64,000 nucleotides of DNA from Siphonodentalium dalli (GCA_032622095.1 CP136061.1:84976324-85040323), one strand, 5' to 3'; shown: positions 1-13,048, counted from the stretch's first letter. Translations and numbers: made by a program. The notes: generated by a model from the sequence alone, not told the origin.

Positions 1-1292
1 ACAATTGCACGATAGGAAGAGTATTAGTCAGAGGTTACATGTATGTCACGTCATGTTTATACAGGTAGTGAATGGAATCAGGATAGATGTATTAGACTGT
101 TATTTTTAAATCGGCCACCAATTTCCCCACATATCTTCTGAAATTATAATAAACGCTCTTTATTCATCATATAATCTATAAGTCCCACTTTAGTTCATCT
201 GAAGTCAAAGGTAAGTATGTAATGTGTTATTCTCAGCCATTATTTATGGATGGAACATGAGAAGATGCACCTATCCCATGCCATTCCCCTGGTCAGGTGA
301 CTCATCAGTACCAATTTTCCTCCATATTACTCATAATCGCCCCGTTAAGTCGTCTGAGATCAACGTCATCTATCTCATAACACTCTACGGGTAAATTTAT
401 CCCCATGTTTCAATTTTCACTGACCAGATTGCAACCATTTTGTGTATATAATTGATTATTTAAATAAATATTAGTGCCCTTTTAAGACATCTGATGACAA
501 TGGGACCTATATAATAAGATTCCCCGGGTCATATTTCCCATATGTACATATTTTCAGCTCCGATGGTCCAGCCGTTTCTGTATAAGCAATAAGTAGGTCA
601 AATTTCAAGTTTGACACTACGAGTCGCAAGTAGTCCCTCATGTGACATCACATGAAAGACAATTAATGATTCAGACTGCATAATCAAATATTCAATTGCA
701 TGAATCGCCATAACTTCAGTTAGGGGCGGCCTATCCTAGCATATCACCAACAAAAAAAGACTGAGAAAAAATACACCTGTGTAATCTTTTAATACATATA
801 AGGTAGACAACTCTGCACATATGGTGGTTTAGATACATGTAAGGTAGATAACTTTTCACGGATGATAGTTTAAAGGTACTCAATCTGATCAGACGCTCCT
901 AAATTACTATTTCTTTGGCTTCGGGGGTAAACAATATCTGATTCTAGTCAAGGAACCCACCTATCAAAGCTCAGAGTGATCAGATATCCATTTTTGAAGT
1001 TTGTTATTTCTCGAGATGTCAATAATATGTGGCCCAGAAATACGGATGAAGATGGATAATCTAAAATCAAGTGGTTATTATTACCACTTGATATTAGAGT
1101 TATCATGTTGACGGTATGACATAAATATCGTGGTCAAGGAATTATGTATCGTGAAGGATTTGCGTATCTGCCAATATAAATATAAGTATCCACTTTGGCA
1201 GGGATATGGAAAAGAAAGAAGTCATATCGCCATGGCAGGTTGGTTTCATTTACAAATACACAATATTATATTTTAGTCATTCACAAGATTTT
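1..1292. other. AT-rich non-coding stretch, no gene seen
   Basis: No open frame with recognisable protein character is visible on either strand. The only local structure is a small perfect-looking hairpin near 1062-1100, where ATCAAGTGG is followed after a short loop by CCACTTGAT. I see no other feature. Confidence 0.5.
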
Positions 1293-1540
1293 AATAACAT
1301 AATCCCTTGTGTTCAATAACATAATCCCTTGTGTTCAATAACATAATCCCTTGTGTTCAATAACATAATTACATGAGAATCATTCCCATGTGTTCAAAAT
1401 CTGACTAATCATTACCATGCGATCAATAACATAGTCTCCAGCTAATCATTCCCTTGTGTTCAATAAATATAATCCCATCCTAATCATTCCCATGTGTTCA
1501 GTAACATAATCAACAGAGAATCATTTCCATGTGTTCCAAT
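1293..1540. repeat. Degenerate 22-bp tandem repeat
   Basis: The unit AATAACATAATCCCTTGTGT plus two bases begins at 1293, 1315, 1337 and 1359 with near identity. It then decays into variants carrying 'cattcccatgtgttca' up to about 1540. It is non-coding. Confidence 0.8.
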
Positions 1541-3640
1541 AACATAATCAACTTATAATCATTAATTTTTATTTAGATTTAATTCCTTGCTCCATTAATA
1601 AAAACTAACACCATTATAACATCCACTAGGATGACCAAACCAAATTTGGTTTAAAGCAGTCTAAAATCAAGAACATGCAAACAGTATATACTCGGAGCTA
1701 TATAAGATATGAGATATGAGGAGGGTGCATGTTAACAGAGAATATTTACTTAGCACCATATAGAAGTCACATTGTGCTGGCTGAGGTGATTATAAAGTAA
1801 TTAATGAGATGGCAGTGTTAACAAAATCTGCTTGGAGTGACAGCTCTGTTGATTGATATCCCAGAGCTCTCTGCCTGGTAGGGAGTTAGTATATAACTGA
1901 CCTATGGATTATGATAACAAACTACCTGTTTTCTCAAGCAACTACATATGGGAAACTGAGATGAATAATTTAGTGATATTTGGTGTGGATGGTGACCAGA
2001 CCTGTTAAGTTTTGAAAATGTCAATCCATGAGATTTTTGCGGGAGGTATGCCCAAATATGTTCATGTTCCAAAAATAATTTTTATGATGAAGATTGCATA
2101 GTTTTTATGAGTTTCTATTTTATAAATATATAGACCTAAATAAAATGGCAATGAATGTCCTGTTGGTAATTGTAATAGAGCTGCTCTGTGTGGGAGATAC
2201 CACCATTTATTGAAAAGAAAGAAGCAGATCACACTTCGTAAAAATACTCAGAATTCCACCGGATACAGCCGGATATGCGCGAAACCGAAAGTACAACATC
2301 GTAATAAACGACAAAATGGACTCGTCTTACGGTTTAACCCACAAAAGAAATGCACACATTCCAACATTTATTAACAAATTTTAAGAAGCAGAAACTTTGT
2401 TTAAAATTAGTCAAAACGAACCCGAGTTACACAGGTTACAACCAGACATGTATGCGTGAAACCGAAAGTACAAAATGACCCGTCTTAAAAGTTTTACCTG
2501 CAAAATAAAAGATACATTCCGTTCGCAATGCATACCACTATCAGTACTACCACTACCATTGGTGACTGGAATTCAGTTCTGTTCAAATGGGGTCACAGAG
2601 TCAAAAAGTGGTATACATGTAGCTAGGGAAGTAACTCTTTCCATCCATAGTAATTATTAAAACATCTTCTCAAGAACCATCAGGGCTATTTAGCTTATAT
2701 TTCATATGGAGGATTCTTGTGTGACAGGGAAACATATCTCCGTCAAAGGTATCTTGCCCAATGAACTATATGGTATATTATCCCAAGTAGGAGGGGTTAA
2801 CTCTCCGAGTTGAAAAAACGGTACGAAATTCTATGGTACATATCCTCTGTCATGTTCATGACACGTGTAATCGCGTGATTTCTGACACGTCGTGAAGTAT
2901 TCGCCATATTTTTATCCCTCCTCAAACTGGACGGACGCAAAAAGAATCTCTCCTACGAAGCTAAGTTGCAGTTTGTATAGCAAAAACAGTTTTGTTTTTG
3001 TTTTATACAAACAACATTATTTCTTTGCTTATAGTTGATAATTATGTACAATTCACATAAAGATTACGCGGTTTGTTCCGAATATAATATCGGAATCGGA
3101 TGACTCGTTTCGTTTTAACGGACTTTGTCTTCCATAATTTTAATCGGTCAATGATTTAATATCCGTGTTTATGCCGACAATATCAGAGTTTCTGGCCTAT
3201 TAACGGCAGAACATTCGAGGCACCATTGGATATGACTAAAGACGCTGATCGTTTTCTTTATAACAAATCTATGGCATACAGGTGACGTATTATTTAAGTT
3301 ACCACGTGCGTTGACGGTGGTTAAAGGTATCACGAAATTAGGTGACTTACTTTCGAGTTCATTTTTTCGTTTTACGGCTTTATTTAGACGTTGACAATCA
3401 TCGTCTGGTGTACAACTGAAGACAAAAGCACTGTTTTAACGCTTGTGAAATAGGCTGATAGGATTGTAAAATCCTGAATGTCAATTTGATCCTTTTTAAC
3501 CCTGGATGATTAACAATGGAGCCGTTACTGCCTTGGTTGACACAGGCATGGTAACATAACACAACAGGTGTATTTGTGATTGTTCGTAATCACATTAATT
3601 ACTTTCACAGGACTGCTAATCGAGGTAAGAACAGGTTCAT
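1541..3640. other. Non-coding stretch with a ~100-bp direct duplication
   Basis: No gene is recognised. Two similar segments (about 2267-2365 and 2442-2520) share the string GCGTGAAACCGAAAGTACAA or a close variant, followed by similar 'actcgtcttac...aaaa...cattcc' sequence. This points to an old local duplication. The rest appears unique and AT-rich. Confidence 0.45.
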
Positions 3641-5400
3641 GAATCGCCTTCCCCGTAGCTCCCCTTGACGTCGCTTCCCTCGTTTCGAGGTCCCAAGAAT
3701 AGAGAACGAAAGTCCATATATAGGGTTCCTCTAATTGGCGTAATTAGCACTCGGAGCGATAGTCACACCACACAGGCCGCGGGTTGGGGCTAACCATCGA
3801 ACCCGTAGCTCACACGAGTTGCTTCCCCTAGGACACGGACAAACTTGCCGCAGGGAAGGATCCAGAGAATTTTTGTTTGGGGACACCTGTTCTGTATTTG
3901 AGTATGTGCCCATATAAATTTGGATGTTAAAATATTCAGTACTGGATACTTGATTGTGCAAATAAAGGCTCCATATTTATATATAATATAGACTATATAT
4001 CATCTGCGGGCTGATGATTTGCATTACTAGTACATTTTGTTGAATTATAGAAAAATTCCTTGAAAATATGGAAGATCCAACTTGAATAAATACTATCTAC
4101 ATGGAATTTGGGGACATTTGGGTCTCTATAGTTTGGGCACCCAAACCTGTAACAGGTATCAAAACATCCCTGGATCCTTCTCTGACTTGCCGATATATCG
4201 TGTTCCTCTAACTGGCGTAATTAGCACTCAGGGCGATAGTCACACCAAACAGGGCGCGGGTTGGGGCTACCCATTGAACCCATTAGTCACATTGGTGCGC
4301 TCCCTGGACTATCGAACGGGACGTCAATCTGCTTCCTCTGGTCGACCGTTGGCTGTTGACGTGCCCAGGACGGCTGTGATTCAGCTCTACTAACACTCGA
4401 CACACGCCGTCCATCGCTACAAGTCGTCATCTCGGGGTAAGCGCGGCTGGGGGATACACCCTCAGTGGTCCCTGACCATGCTCTCCGGTGCCTTATGATC
4501 ATAGTGTGTGGAAATTTGGGCTAAAATTAGTAGTCGAATGGCCATTTTACTTTGTCTCAATTCAAATTAGGAGACATTTTCTCTAAAAAATTATTACATT
4601 TACGCTATTATTTGGCACCTGAAAGTTTATCCTCCATGCCTTCTGCCCCAGCTGGGCTTGGAATGGGATCACAGTTCACAGGCTTGTTTCCTCCTTATTA
4701 TAAGCCACCACTTCCAGGGGCTTGGCAGACAGGTTACTGGCCGCATTCTGGCCAACAGCTGCCAGTAACTTCGGGTTTGATTTTAAATGAAAACAAAAGA
4801 TCTTATTCCCTGACGCCATTATAGCAGGAAGCTTGCTTGGGAACTGGTACCTACTAACCTCCCATCGCCAGTTCGGTCGGTTGGATATCGGGATCGGTCG
4901 AGCTGCTGCTCCATCCCCGAGATGTACAGGCTCTGGACATTCCTCCGGGGTCCCCAATGACCAGCACGAGGTGAAAGGGCTTTCGACATTCCTTTCGGGT
5001 CACCTTTACATGCGCTTACGAGGGAGCTCAGTTAGTTGTTCAGTGTTCTCTGATGCAGCCAAGCGCAGGAAAAAAATTAATGTCGAATTTTGATTAGCAA
5101 ATAACCTCAGATTGACATGATTTGATAGCAGAGTGCTTTCCCTTGTTTCGAGGGTTCCTTTACGACCAGGACACTGTCACTTGTCGATGTATAGTGTTCC
5201 CTTCATTGGCGTAATTAGCGCTCAGGACGATAGTCCCACCAAACAGGTCGCGGGTTGGGGCTACCCATCGAACCCATTGGCCGCATTTGGTGGGCTTTCT
5301 GGACTATCGACTCCAAGTCGGATACTCTGGACGACTGTTGGCATACCCTGGGACAGTCAAATGAGAAAATAGGATCCAAGTTGCATGGCTTTTGTTCGCA
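3640..5400. repeat. Three diverged copies of a ~200-bp GC-richer repeat
   Basis: Copies lie at about 3720-3830, 4190-4330 and 5180-5330. Each contains 'ggcgtaattagc', then 'gcgatagtc.caccaaacagg', then 'gcgggttggggctacccatcgaaccc'. Base composition is clearly more GC-rich than the flanks. Short open frames across the copies (for example GAGWGYPLNP at copy 2) are similar between copies, but I recognise no protein family. Between copies 2 and 3, 4600-4830 can be read as a Pro/Gly/Tyr-rich peptide (PPYYKPPLPGAW) that may be coding debris of an unidentified retroelement. This is speculative. Confidence 0.5.
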
Positions 5401-6316
5401 TTTGGGTAGCAACTTGCCCTGTGATGCCGGTCAATTTGTACCCTGCCTAACGTCGGAGCTGGGTGGTTATACCATCGGACTGCACACTTGGCGACCTGGG
5501 ATCGACCATCCTGAGAGGTATTCAACCATTTTACTGTTCTCGGGTTGGGATGTGTTCAACTTCTTGCTTCTTTCCATGTTCCATCCAGCTCTTTCGTGGT
5601 CACAGGCTTTGCTGGAGAATAGATACGAATGACATATCTTTTGTCTTCAGGTTGCTTTCAGTTCTAACTCAACATGGATTTCACTTTTGTTGTCCAGTCA
5701 TACATCCATTATCCATGTTCGACATATGCTCAATTTCAGAACGCTGTTGACATGAGGTCTAGTTCAGCACCCCACTCGGGCTTAATGGGCAACACGGCGT
5801 ATTAGCAGCGTGGAAAAGAAGAACGAAATGGCTTCTGTGATATCGGCCTTTGCGTCTAATACGTCATTCTTCTTATGGGCTCGGTTGTCGGTACATAATG
5901 GTTTTGTTTTCCCTGATAGTGCTTGATTCGCCTAGTGCTCATTTAATATACTAAGGCAGGTCCTTTGCTGACCTCAGCGATTGCCAATGCAGGATAATGT
6001 TGCACCTATGGGGCAGCATATGAATCATGGTGGGCACACTTCATAAAGCCGGATGAAAATTCTTGCCAGATGCTTCTCCTCGTGTGAGTAAATGGGGGAT
6101 GCCCAATGTCACTTGAGTCCATGAAAAGAGGTACTATGTCTTGCCCACCGGAAGCTGACATATGCTAATGATAGGCAGAGCTGTATAGGAGAAAATTCGA
6201 TGACGTCACACAAACACGTGTTAATTTTGCTGGTGGGCAAAACAAAGCCAGCCTCTTTGTTTACATCGTAGAGTATAGTATAGCGCAGCGTTGCAGATTT
6301 TTTAACAACATCAAAC
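5400..6316. other. Non-coding stretch upstream of the THAP gene
   Basis: No gene or clear repeat is recognised. The last ~200 bases precede the THAP start codon and would hold its promoter and 5' leader if it was ever expressed. I found no convincing TATA box and no terminal inverted repeat. Confidence 0.4.
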
Positions 6317-6515
6317 ATGCCTATGTCTTGTATTGTCGGCGACTGTGCCAATCGACATGACCCGAAAGTAAAAGTGTCATACCATCGAATACCAAAGACG
6401 GAACCGCGAAAATCAATGTGGACAAACCCAATTCGAAGAGTTTGTAGCGATAATCCATCGAAGACCTGGATTCCTGGAGATGAGGACAGAGTCTGCGGTC
6501 GACATTTCATAACAG
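6317..6515 (+). CDS. THAP zinc-finger exon (exon 1 of transposase remnant)
   Basis: This exon encodes a near-complete THAP DNA-binding domain. The first pair of metal ligands is in CIVGDC (residues 5-10), and the second is CGRHF near residues 60-64, in the C-x2-H spacing of the C2CH fold. A conserved-looking basic stretch (SYHRIPKTEPRK) lies between them, and W35 follows. The start is the first Met, directly before the first Cys pair as usual in THAP proteins. The exon ends at an aacag|gtaaat donor in phase 1, compatible with the acceptor at 7178. THAP domains bind DNA and are often fused to transposases. Here the 3' exons confirm a transposase. This exon itself is uninterrupted. Confidence 0.85.
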
Positions 6516-7177
6516 GTAAATACCCAATTTATTTTTCAATTAGGAATTTATTCAACCGAGTTAATTGCTGAGAAAGATATCCCCGATAAATGTTTCCATT
6601 AACAGTACCATTTTATGAACTATTACTAATCCGAAATTGCGTAATATCTAACGGCATTTCCTTTCTTCGAGCTATTGTTTACATTCCGACTGACCACATA
6701 AAAGCGAATTAAATGTAGCCTCTTCAAAAGAATTTGTTTAAATAGAACAGGGAGCACTCAATAATGTTGGATTCTTCACAAGATGTTGATCGCAGGGTCG
6801 TACTGATCATGTAATGGAGGGGGGAGTCTTGGAGGTGACATATTTTTTAACTTTTTCAAATTAGTTCCAACTTTCCAATTGCGATTTTTGCAGTAGGCAT
6901 ACAGAAAAATAGTGGTTGTCTTTTAATAACTGTTTTAATATTTGAATTACAGTTGTCAAGTAGTGGACTAATTAGTTACATGTATGGAAGATTGGGTTTC
7001 CTTAGATCATGCCATGAATTTCTGCTCTGGCTAACGCCTGTCAACACTTAAAAAGTTCCCAGGTTTTGTACTGGGGGAATACGATATCTACGGGTGTTTG
7101 CCAGATTTGAGATTCATGGCATGATCTAGTGTCTCCTGTATCCATTATTAACCCTTTCATATAATTTTCACTTACAG

Positions 7178-7432
7178 GCAGCAGGCACGATGATTCCACT
7201 CATCCAGACTATGTACCATCACAAGAAATGGTGTATTCTAAAATGAGCTTGACAACACCTGAATCAAAGATTGGTCGTGAGAAGAGGCACCGAAAGAGGA
7301 ACTCAGCCAAATTACTTATATACGACAAAGAAGAAGCTGCACATGCTCTATTAAACCTGTCGTTTAATGAGACCCCTGCATCAACCTCATCTGACAACAC
7401 AACAGTCTCAACAGATGGCCAGCAAGTTGAAG
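7178..7432 (+). CDS. Linker exon 2 of THAP transposase remnant
   Basis: A cttacag acceptor precedes it and a gaag|gtgtgt donor follows. Joined to exon 1, the split codon becomes Gly and the frame reads on through HPDYVPS. As I recall, that motif follows the THAP domain in many invertebrate THAP/DDE_Tnp_4 proteins. The rest is basic (GREKRHRKRN) and then Ser/Thr-rich, a likely flexible linker. It ends in phase 1, which fits the acceptor before 9386. No catalytic residues are expected or seen here. Confidence 0.75.
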
Positions 7433-7774
7433 GTGTGTTAACTGTATTATACATGATACCTACTGGTATATACTGGTATTCTAAAATCCCATCATTGTTT
7501 GCTAAACCATGACCATCCAAGATATACCAGGACGAGGTAGATGCTTATCATTCACCTCTTTTAATGTCAGCCCATTTGAATAATTGTTATTACCATAGTT
7601 TGGATACTGAAATAAGTTTACTACAAGATGACACAATAACATGTAATTTATCTATATATATATGTACATGATATGGACATATAAAACACATATATCAGCA
7701 GAAATATATGTTGATTAAAATACATAAACAACTTGATAATAGTTGATAACCAACCACAAAATTATTTAATAAAT

Positions 7775-7898
7775 AGAGCATGGCTTGGAGTGAAATACGC
7801 CGATATAGTGCATAGTGAGGTTGTGTAGTTCACGACGCGAAGCGGAGTGAACTACACAACCGCACTATATCGGCGTATTTCACGACAAGTCATGCTCT
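7775..7898. mobile_element. Palindromic fold-back MITE
   Basis: The arms AGAGCATGGCTTG... and ...CAAGTCATGCTCT are inverted copies of about 55 bp that include GAAATACGCCGATATAGTG and its complement. They surround a short loop (acgcgaagcggag). The element lies in the second intron of the THAP gene and may be flanked by TA on both sides, as in Tc1/mariner-type MITEs. It has no coding capacity. Confidence 0.8.
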
Positions 7899-7954
7899 AA
7901 TTATTATATTGTATCGAACAAATGCAGAAATTAAAGGCAAACCAGTGGGCAAAC

Positions 7955-8560
7955 ACCCTTTTTTTTTAAAGAAAAAAAAATAATATGTAAAAAAAAAAAA
8001 AAAAATTTAAATTCCGCTTTGTTCAGGTTTGTTTGTTTGTTTGTTTTTAATTAATTCTTTGTAAATTTTTTTTTTTTCAATGTTTGTTTTCCTGTTTTTT
8101 TAAAAACTTTGGCTGCCTGTTTGTTGTTTTTTTAAGTTATTTTTTTTTATTATTTTTATTTGTTGTAAATGTTTATTTATTGTTTGTTTATTTTTCATGT
8201 TTGTTTTCCTGTTTTAAAAAAAACTTTTTTTTTTAAATTCCCCTTTGTTCAGGTTTGTTTGTTTTTTTAAATTAATTTTTTTTTTTGTAATTTTTTTGTT
8301 TTTTCAATTTTTTTTTCCTGTTTTTTTTAAAACTTTGCCTGCCTGTTTGTTGTTTTTTTTTATTGTAAATTTGTCATTTAAATTTTTTTTTTTTTTTAAA
8401 TTCCCCTTTGTTCAGGTTTGTTTGTTTGTTTTTGTTAAACTTTTTCACCTGTTTGTTTTGTTTTTTTTTAATTATGCCTGTGTTTTTTTTTCAATGTTTG
8501 TTTTCCTGTTGAACTTTGTTGGTTTTTTTTTTGTAAATCTTTATCTATTTTGTTTATTTT
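7955..8560. repeat. T-rich low-complexity tandem repeat
   Basis: This is a long run of T-rich sequence with GTTTGTTTG blocks. A recurring phrase 'ttcccctttgttcaggtttgtttg' appears at about 8010, 8236 and 8399, giving an irregular unit of roughly 160-225 bp. The Phe-rich open frame across it is a by-product of composition. Confidence 0.8.
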
Positions 8561-9385
8561 TAGACCAATGTCAACACATTTCAACCACTTACCCACTCTT
8601 AATTGGTGCCCAGACGAACGAAGAATGTATTAAATTTGGTCATTTATTAGTATAAGTCGCTCTTATACACGGAAATATCAGAATAATTGAGCCGCGAAAT
8701 TATTGATTATTTTCGAACCGAGCAGTCACGTGACTGATCGGAAGCAAAGAATTTACAGCTACAAAAAAAAGTGTACCCAACTCCGGAAACATGAACGTAT
8801 GATTGGTGTTATTGGGCCATGAAAATCTGCAGTAACGTGTTTTTTCAAACGCTTAGTATACAGCATAGGGGTATTATTTATTTACAAGAGACAGCTAAAA
8901 CAAGCTGTAATGGGCAAATTGTATTCTCGGTTCATTTTATTAGTTGTTCGGGTACGGCAACCGATCACACGTTTTAGTGTTACCGGTATAGGAATGGGGT
9001 ATCGCGAACTTAGGAAACGCAACGGGACTCCAGAGAAAACCTTTGTAATTTTGATTTAGCAGTAGGAAACTACTATTTTCAACTTTTACTAAGTTCAGAC
9101 AATTGATGTTCGCCTTACTGAAGCTTTAATTTGGATCAGCGGCGAAATAACAAGTAGTTTCAGAACAAAGTTTGATGTAGTGTTCGTTACTATTTTTAGT
9201 AGTCAAAACTACATATGCATAGTGCACGATGGGAGAGACTTGAAGGCGTAGTATACAACTACGACTAATAGAGTCGAGTAGCCAACCAATCGGAAAGCTT
9301 GATTTCAATAACAAAGTCACGTGAGATACAATATATAACTATAGATCATAGCATTAAGCTGACTTATGAATTTATTATGTTTCAG

Positions 9386-9908
9386 ATGTCCACGACTCTT
9401 ATATTAGGAATATGGTGTCTCTCAAAAAAGAAAAGGACAATTTACATAAGGAGATTCAACTTTTGCGATACGAGAGAGATCAGCTTAGAGCAGAAAACAC
9501 CAAAATGAAGTTTGGTGTTAACACCATAACCAACGATGATGCCAAAACAACATTTTTCATCGTTTGGTGTATTCCTCTGGCTGGTGAAATTGTGTGATTC
9601 TGTTCTGCCAGCTTCAAACGTTATTACCAACCAGGAAGTTGTGATGGTTATTCTTATGAAGCTGAAGTTGAACTTAGTTCATCAGGACGGTGCAGATTTG
9701 GTAATTCCTTACTTCACAAGAGGTAAAAAACAGTTGAGTCAAAAGGAAGTCGAACTGACAAGAAGAATTGCGAACGTTCGGATACATGTTGAAAGGGCAA
9801 TTGGCAGATTGAAAACGTTCAAAATAATGTCAAGCATTATGGGCCTGAAAATTCATTGCCATAATTTGTGGTGCTATATCTAACATGCATACAAAACTTA
9901 TAAAATAA
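9386..9908 (+). pseudogene. Coiled-coil and DDE_Tnp_4 C-terminus (exon 3), broken
   Basis: A ttcag acceptor joins in phase to exon 2 and opens with a charged coiled-coil (SLKKEKDNLHKEIQLL). This is followed by a [16 protein letters not shown] segment typical of the region before the transposase helix-turn-helix. A one-base shift near 9565 moves the reading frame, which then reads [16 protein letters not shown]. The text jumps directly to the DDE_Tnp_4 (PF13359) C-terminus: [19 protein letters not shown], then [20 protein letters not shown] second shift near 9862 restores a short tail ending at 9908. The catalytic core, expected to carry the first acidic residues, is missing, so this copy cannot encode an active transposase. 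Confidence 0.85.
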
Positions 9909-10028
9909 TACTACAAATGTATGCAGATGAACTGCGTGTGTTTGATACAGCTTGAGATTAGAATGCCATTTTCCTGTAATAAGAGCTGCTCTTTATTATT
10001 TTCCAACCAAATACTAAATACTTTTATT

Positions 10029-11240
10029 GTCCCCCGAAAAAAAAAGTTCGGGGGACTATTCAAATAGCCGGTGTCCGTGTGTCCGTGCGTCCGGGAAATG
10101 GTTTCCGGATGATAACTTTAGTTTCGGTTATTAGATCAAAAGCAAATTTCATAGGTGAGTTTATCAGACCAAAATAAAGGTCAAGTTCGAATATGGGTTT
10201 GTTCCGCCCATTTTTGCGAGAGTTATGGCCCTTTTTTTACTTAGAAAATCCCTGAAAGTTGGTTTCCGGATGATAACTTTAGTAGAGTTAATCGGATTCA
10301 AATTTGTTATATTACTTTCTCCCAGCAAAACACAGGTCAAGTTCGAAAATTCAGTTTTTCTTCTGTTTTTTGGTTTCCGGATGATAACTTGATTTTGGAT
10401 TGTTTATATGCAAAACCCGTTTTTTTTGTGGATTACTTATATCAAAATACAGCTCAAGTTCGAATTTTTGCAAGAGTTATGGCCATTTTTTGTCCGCCGA
10501 CCCGACATATAAAACCCCAAAAGTTGGTGTCCGGATGTTAACTTTAGTAGAGTAATCAGATTTAAACCAAATTTGGTATGTGTCTTTCTCCCAGCAAAAC
10601 ACAGGTCAAGTTCGAATTTGGGTTCCGCCCGCCAATTTTCACCAGAGTTATGTCCCTTTTTGACTTAGAATTTTTGCCAATTTGAGGTTTCCGGATGATA
10701 ACTTTAGTAAATGTGTACTGAATGAAATTAAATTTGGTATATGTAGGTTTACTAGCACAAAAGACAGATCAAATTCGATTTCGTGTTCCGCCATGCCAAT
10801 TTTTATACGCAAACAACGGTCGTATCAAGCCGACGCTTAGAGGCGGACATGAGGTCTACCGACCTTTTATTCGACTTGTTTTACTTAGAAAATTTCTCAC
10901 TTTTTCGGTTTCCGGATGATATCTCAAGTTTGGATCCTTTAATTGCAAATACCGTTTTTATGTGGATCAGTCATATCACGATACAGGTCAAGTTCGAATT
11001 TTCTCAGAGTTATGGGCTTTTCGACTTAGAAAATTCAGTTTTTCTTGTAATTTTCTTCATTTTGTGCCAATTTGAGGTTATATTTTTACTTTAAGAGTTT
11101 TTTTAAGATTTGGTTATTTGTATGCATGTCAGTAATGAGACAATGCACAAGTGTCTTATCCATATAGTATACTTCTACAAAGCCTCCGCTCCAAATGAAG
11201 CCACTGGTTCGGGGGACACTGTGGCCAAGCGGCCTTTTAT
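10029..11240. mobile_element. Pearl-like element with tandem monomers
   Basis: It starts with a hairpin (GTCCCCCGAA ... TTCGGGGGAC, 10029-10055) followed by 'ccgtgtgtccgtgcgtccg'. An array of about six diverged monomers follows, each with 'ttccggatgataacttta', 'cacaggtcaagttcgaat' and 'gagttatggccc'. The 3' end repeats the hairpin arm (TTCGGGGGAC near 11208-11217). This matches the hairpin-plus-core-repeat layout of bivalve pearl/Helentron-related non-autonomous elements. Open frames inside are incidental. It splits the candidate ISL2EU element. Confidence 0.65.
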
Positions 11241-11583
11241 TTTACTTGTATAAACATAGCTAGGATATATTCATAACTGCGTGCATGTGTGATACAGCAT
11301 AATATTACAATTCCATTTTCCTACACAAAATAGAAGCTCTTTAGTATTGTATAACCAAATACTAAACGCTCTTTAATCGCTTTTTATTCTACTTCCATAA
11401 TCATAGCTAAGTACCAGATTATTGTTTTAATCTTTACATTTATATGATAAACGCTCTTCACTATACATGTATGTATCCCAATATATCCATGAAGTTCAAG
11501 CGTTTTATCATAACTTTGGTGATTGACTAGGGAACATGATGAATATATGGTAATTACATTGAAAATGGCATTCCAATCTCAGT

Positions 11584-12714
11584 TCATTTTGCACATTGAG
11601 GACAGAACCATTTCTTTCTAGGTTTACGTTTCACTGACATACAAGGCCAGTGAAACCACACAGTTGGGCAAGCACAAGCATAGTTTGTCCTCTGTGATAT
11701 CAACATCTTTACTTTCTGGTGCTGATTTACTCAATTTGTTCGTGATCAGCTCAGGCAGAACGTATTTAAGAAATATGTCCTCACACTTGGCAACAACGTT
11801 ATAACAGAACCCATCGTTCCTTGGAATGGTGTTCACTGGGAACTCTTTTGTTGTCCATACAACAAAATTGCACAGAGACAAGTCACATGCAAACATCTGC
11901 ATTTGAACTTGCGTATAATAGCGATGGGTCTGTTTGAGTCGCAAGCTCTCATATCATCAAGGCAGAAATTTGGATCTTCAGCCACACTTTTCAACATATT
12001 GTGGCGATGTTTGAACGGGCATTTTATTTCCAGGACACCTCTACAGTTAATAACACCATCTGGTGAGCATCCAATGAATGGTCTATCAAGTGGCACTCTC
12101 AATCCACCCGGGCGACATGTAAACTTATTATGATTACTAGTCATATACGATATATAACATTTTCTTGCGACATCTTCATTGTCAACACCCCATGATACAG
12201 CTGCATTGTTCTTGAGGTCATATGTTTGATAACCCATTATCCTTTTAAATAAATTACATGGGTCAGTACTTGGTTTTAAAGTAAAAACATCATGGGCTTT
12301 TGAAGCTGTAATGCGACCGGCTCTATGCTCATACCACCTCTCACATATTGCTTGAGTCCTAGTCTGTAATTCCAAATCATCAAGCTGTGGTTTGGTGAGA
12401 GATGCTGTATAAGATGCCCAAAGCTCACCAGCATAATTGTTGACATCCTGGTCAGTCATGGTATCAGTTTCATCATCATAGAATGACGACAATGTTGTTG
12501 GCAATAGGTTCTCATCCTCAGTTTCAGAAGCAGAGTCGGTGTCATCATTCAAGGGGGGAATTGTAGTGAAATACCCTGCATTAGGGCACAGGGACTTCAA
12601 TTCTTTCAACATCTCAACCGATGGAACTTCAGGCTCACTGTCGACACGAGTCACATCTTTCGTTCGTTTTCCTCGAATTGTCTCCTCAACTTCACACAGT
12701 GGAACATAATCTAC
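11584..12714 (-). pseudogene. YqaJ-type exonuclease and PHD-finger exon (exon 4), two frameshifts
   Basis: Reading from 12714 down, the exon continues in phase 0 from exon 3. After an acidic linker comes a YqaJ/lambda-exonuclease (PD-(D/E)xK) domain. It shows WYEHRAGRITASKAHDVF, then SWGVDNEDVARKCY, the catalytic aspartate in IGCSPDG, and the E-x-K in LEIKCPFK. The frame breaks near 11955 (a single-base change would explain it). The other frame then carries the family's C-terminal helix region THRYYTQVQMQMF. A second break and probable small deletion near 11670 leads into half a PHD finger (WFHWPC ... KKWFCPQC) ending at 11584. All visible nuclease residues are present, so the loss of function comes from the shifts. 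Assembly error is possible for each shift. Confidence 0.85.
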
Positions 12715-13048
12715 CTACAAAGTAGAATTTCTCATCTATAGTACAAATTCAAATAGACGGATGGAATCGCTTCTATCTTCTTTTTTTTTACAAAATTTTT
12801 ATTGATCGTAAAGAAATGTTACATATATGTACTTTAATATACTCAGAATTTACTATAGACTCGATAGAAGACTTGAATATTACTTAAATATCCATGGAAT
12901 TTAATATACTAGTAAGTCTTGACATTTATTTGTGAAATTTTAAAATCAAATATTTGCATAAATAAAACATTTTCCTTCATCGTGCCACTACAGGTAGATT
13001 GTGAAAAATTGTGTACTGCAGGCTACTCACATTACCGTGTAAACTTAC

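Noticed and set aside
8245..8655. 136-codon Phe-rich frame that looks like a membrane protein
   Set aside because: Produced by the T-rich low-complexity repeat. No real protein features.
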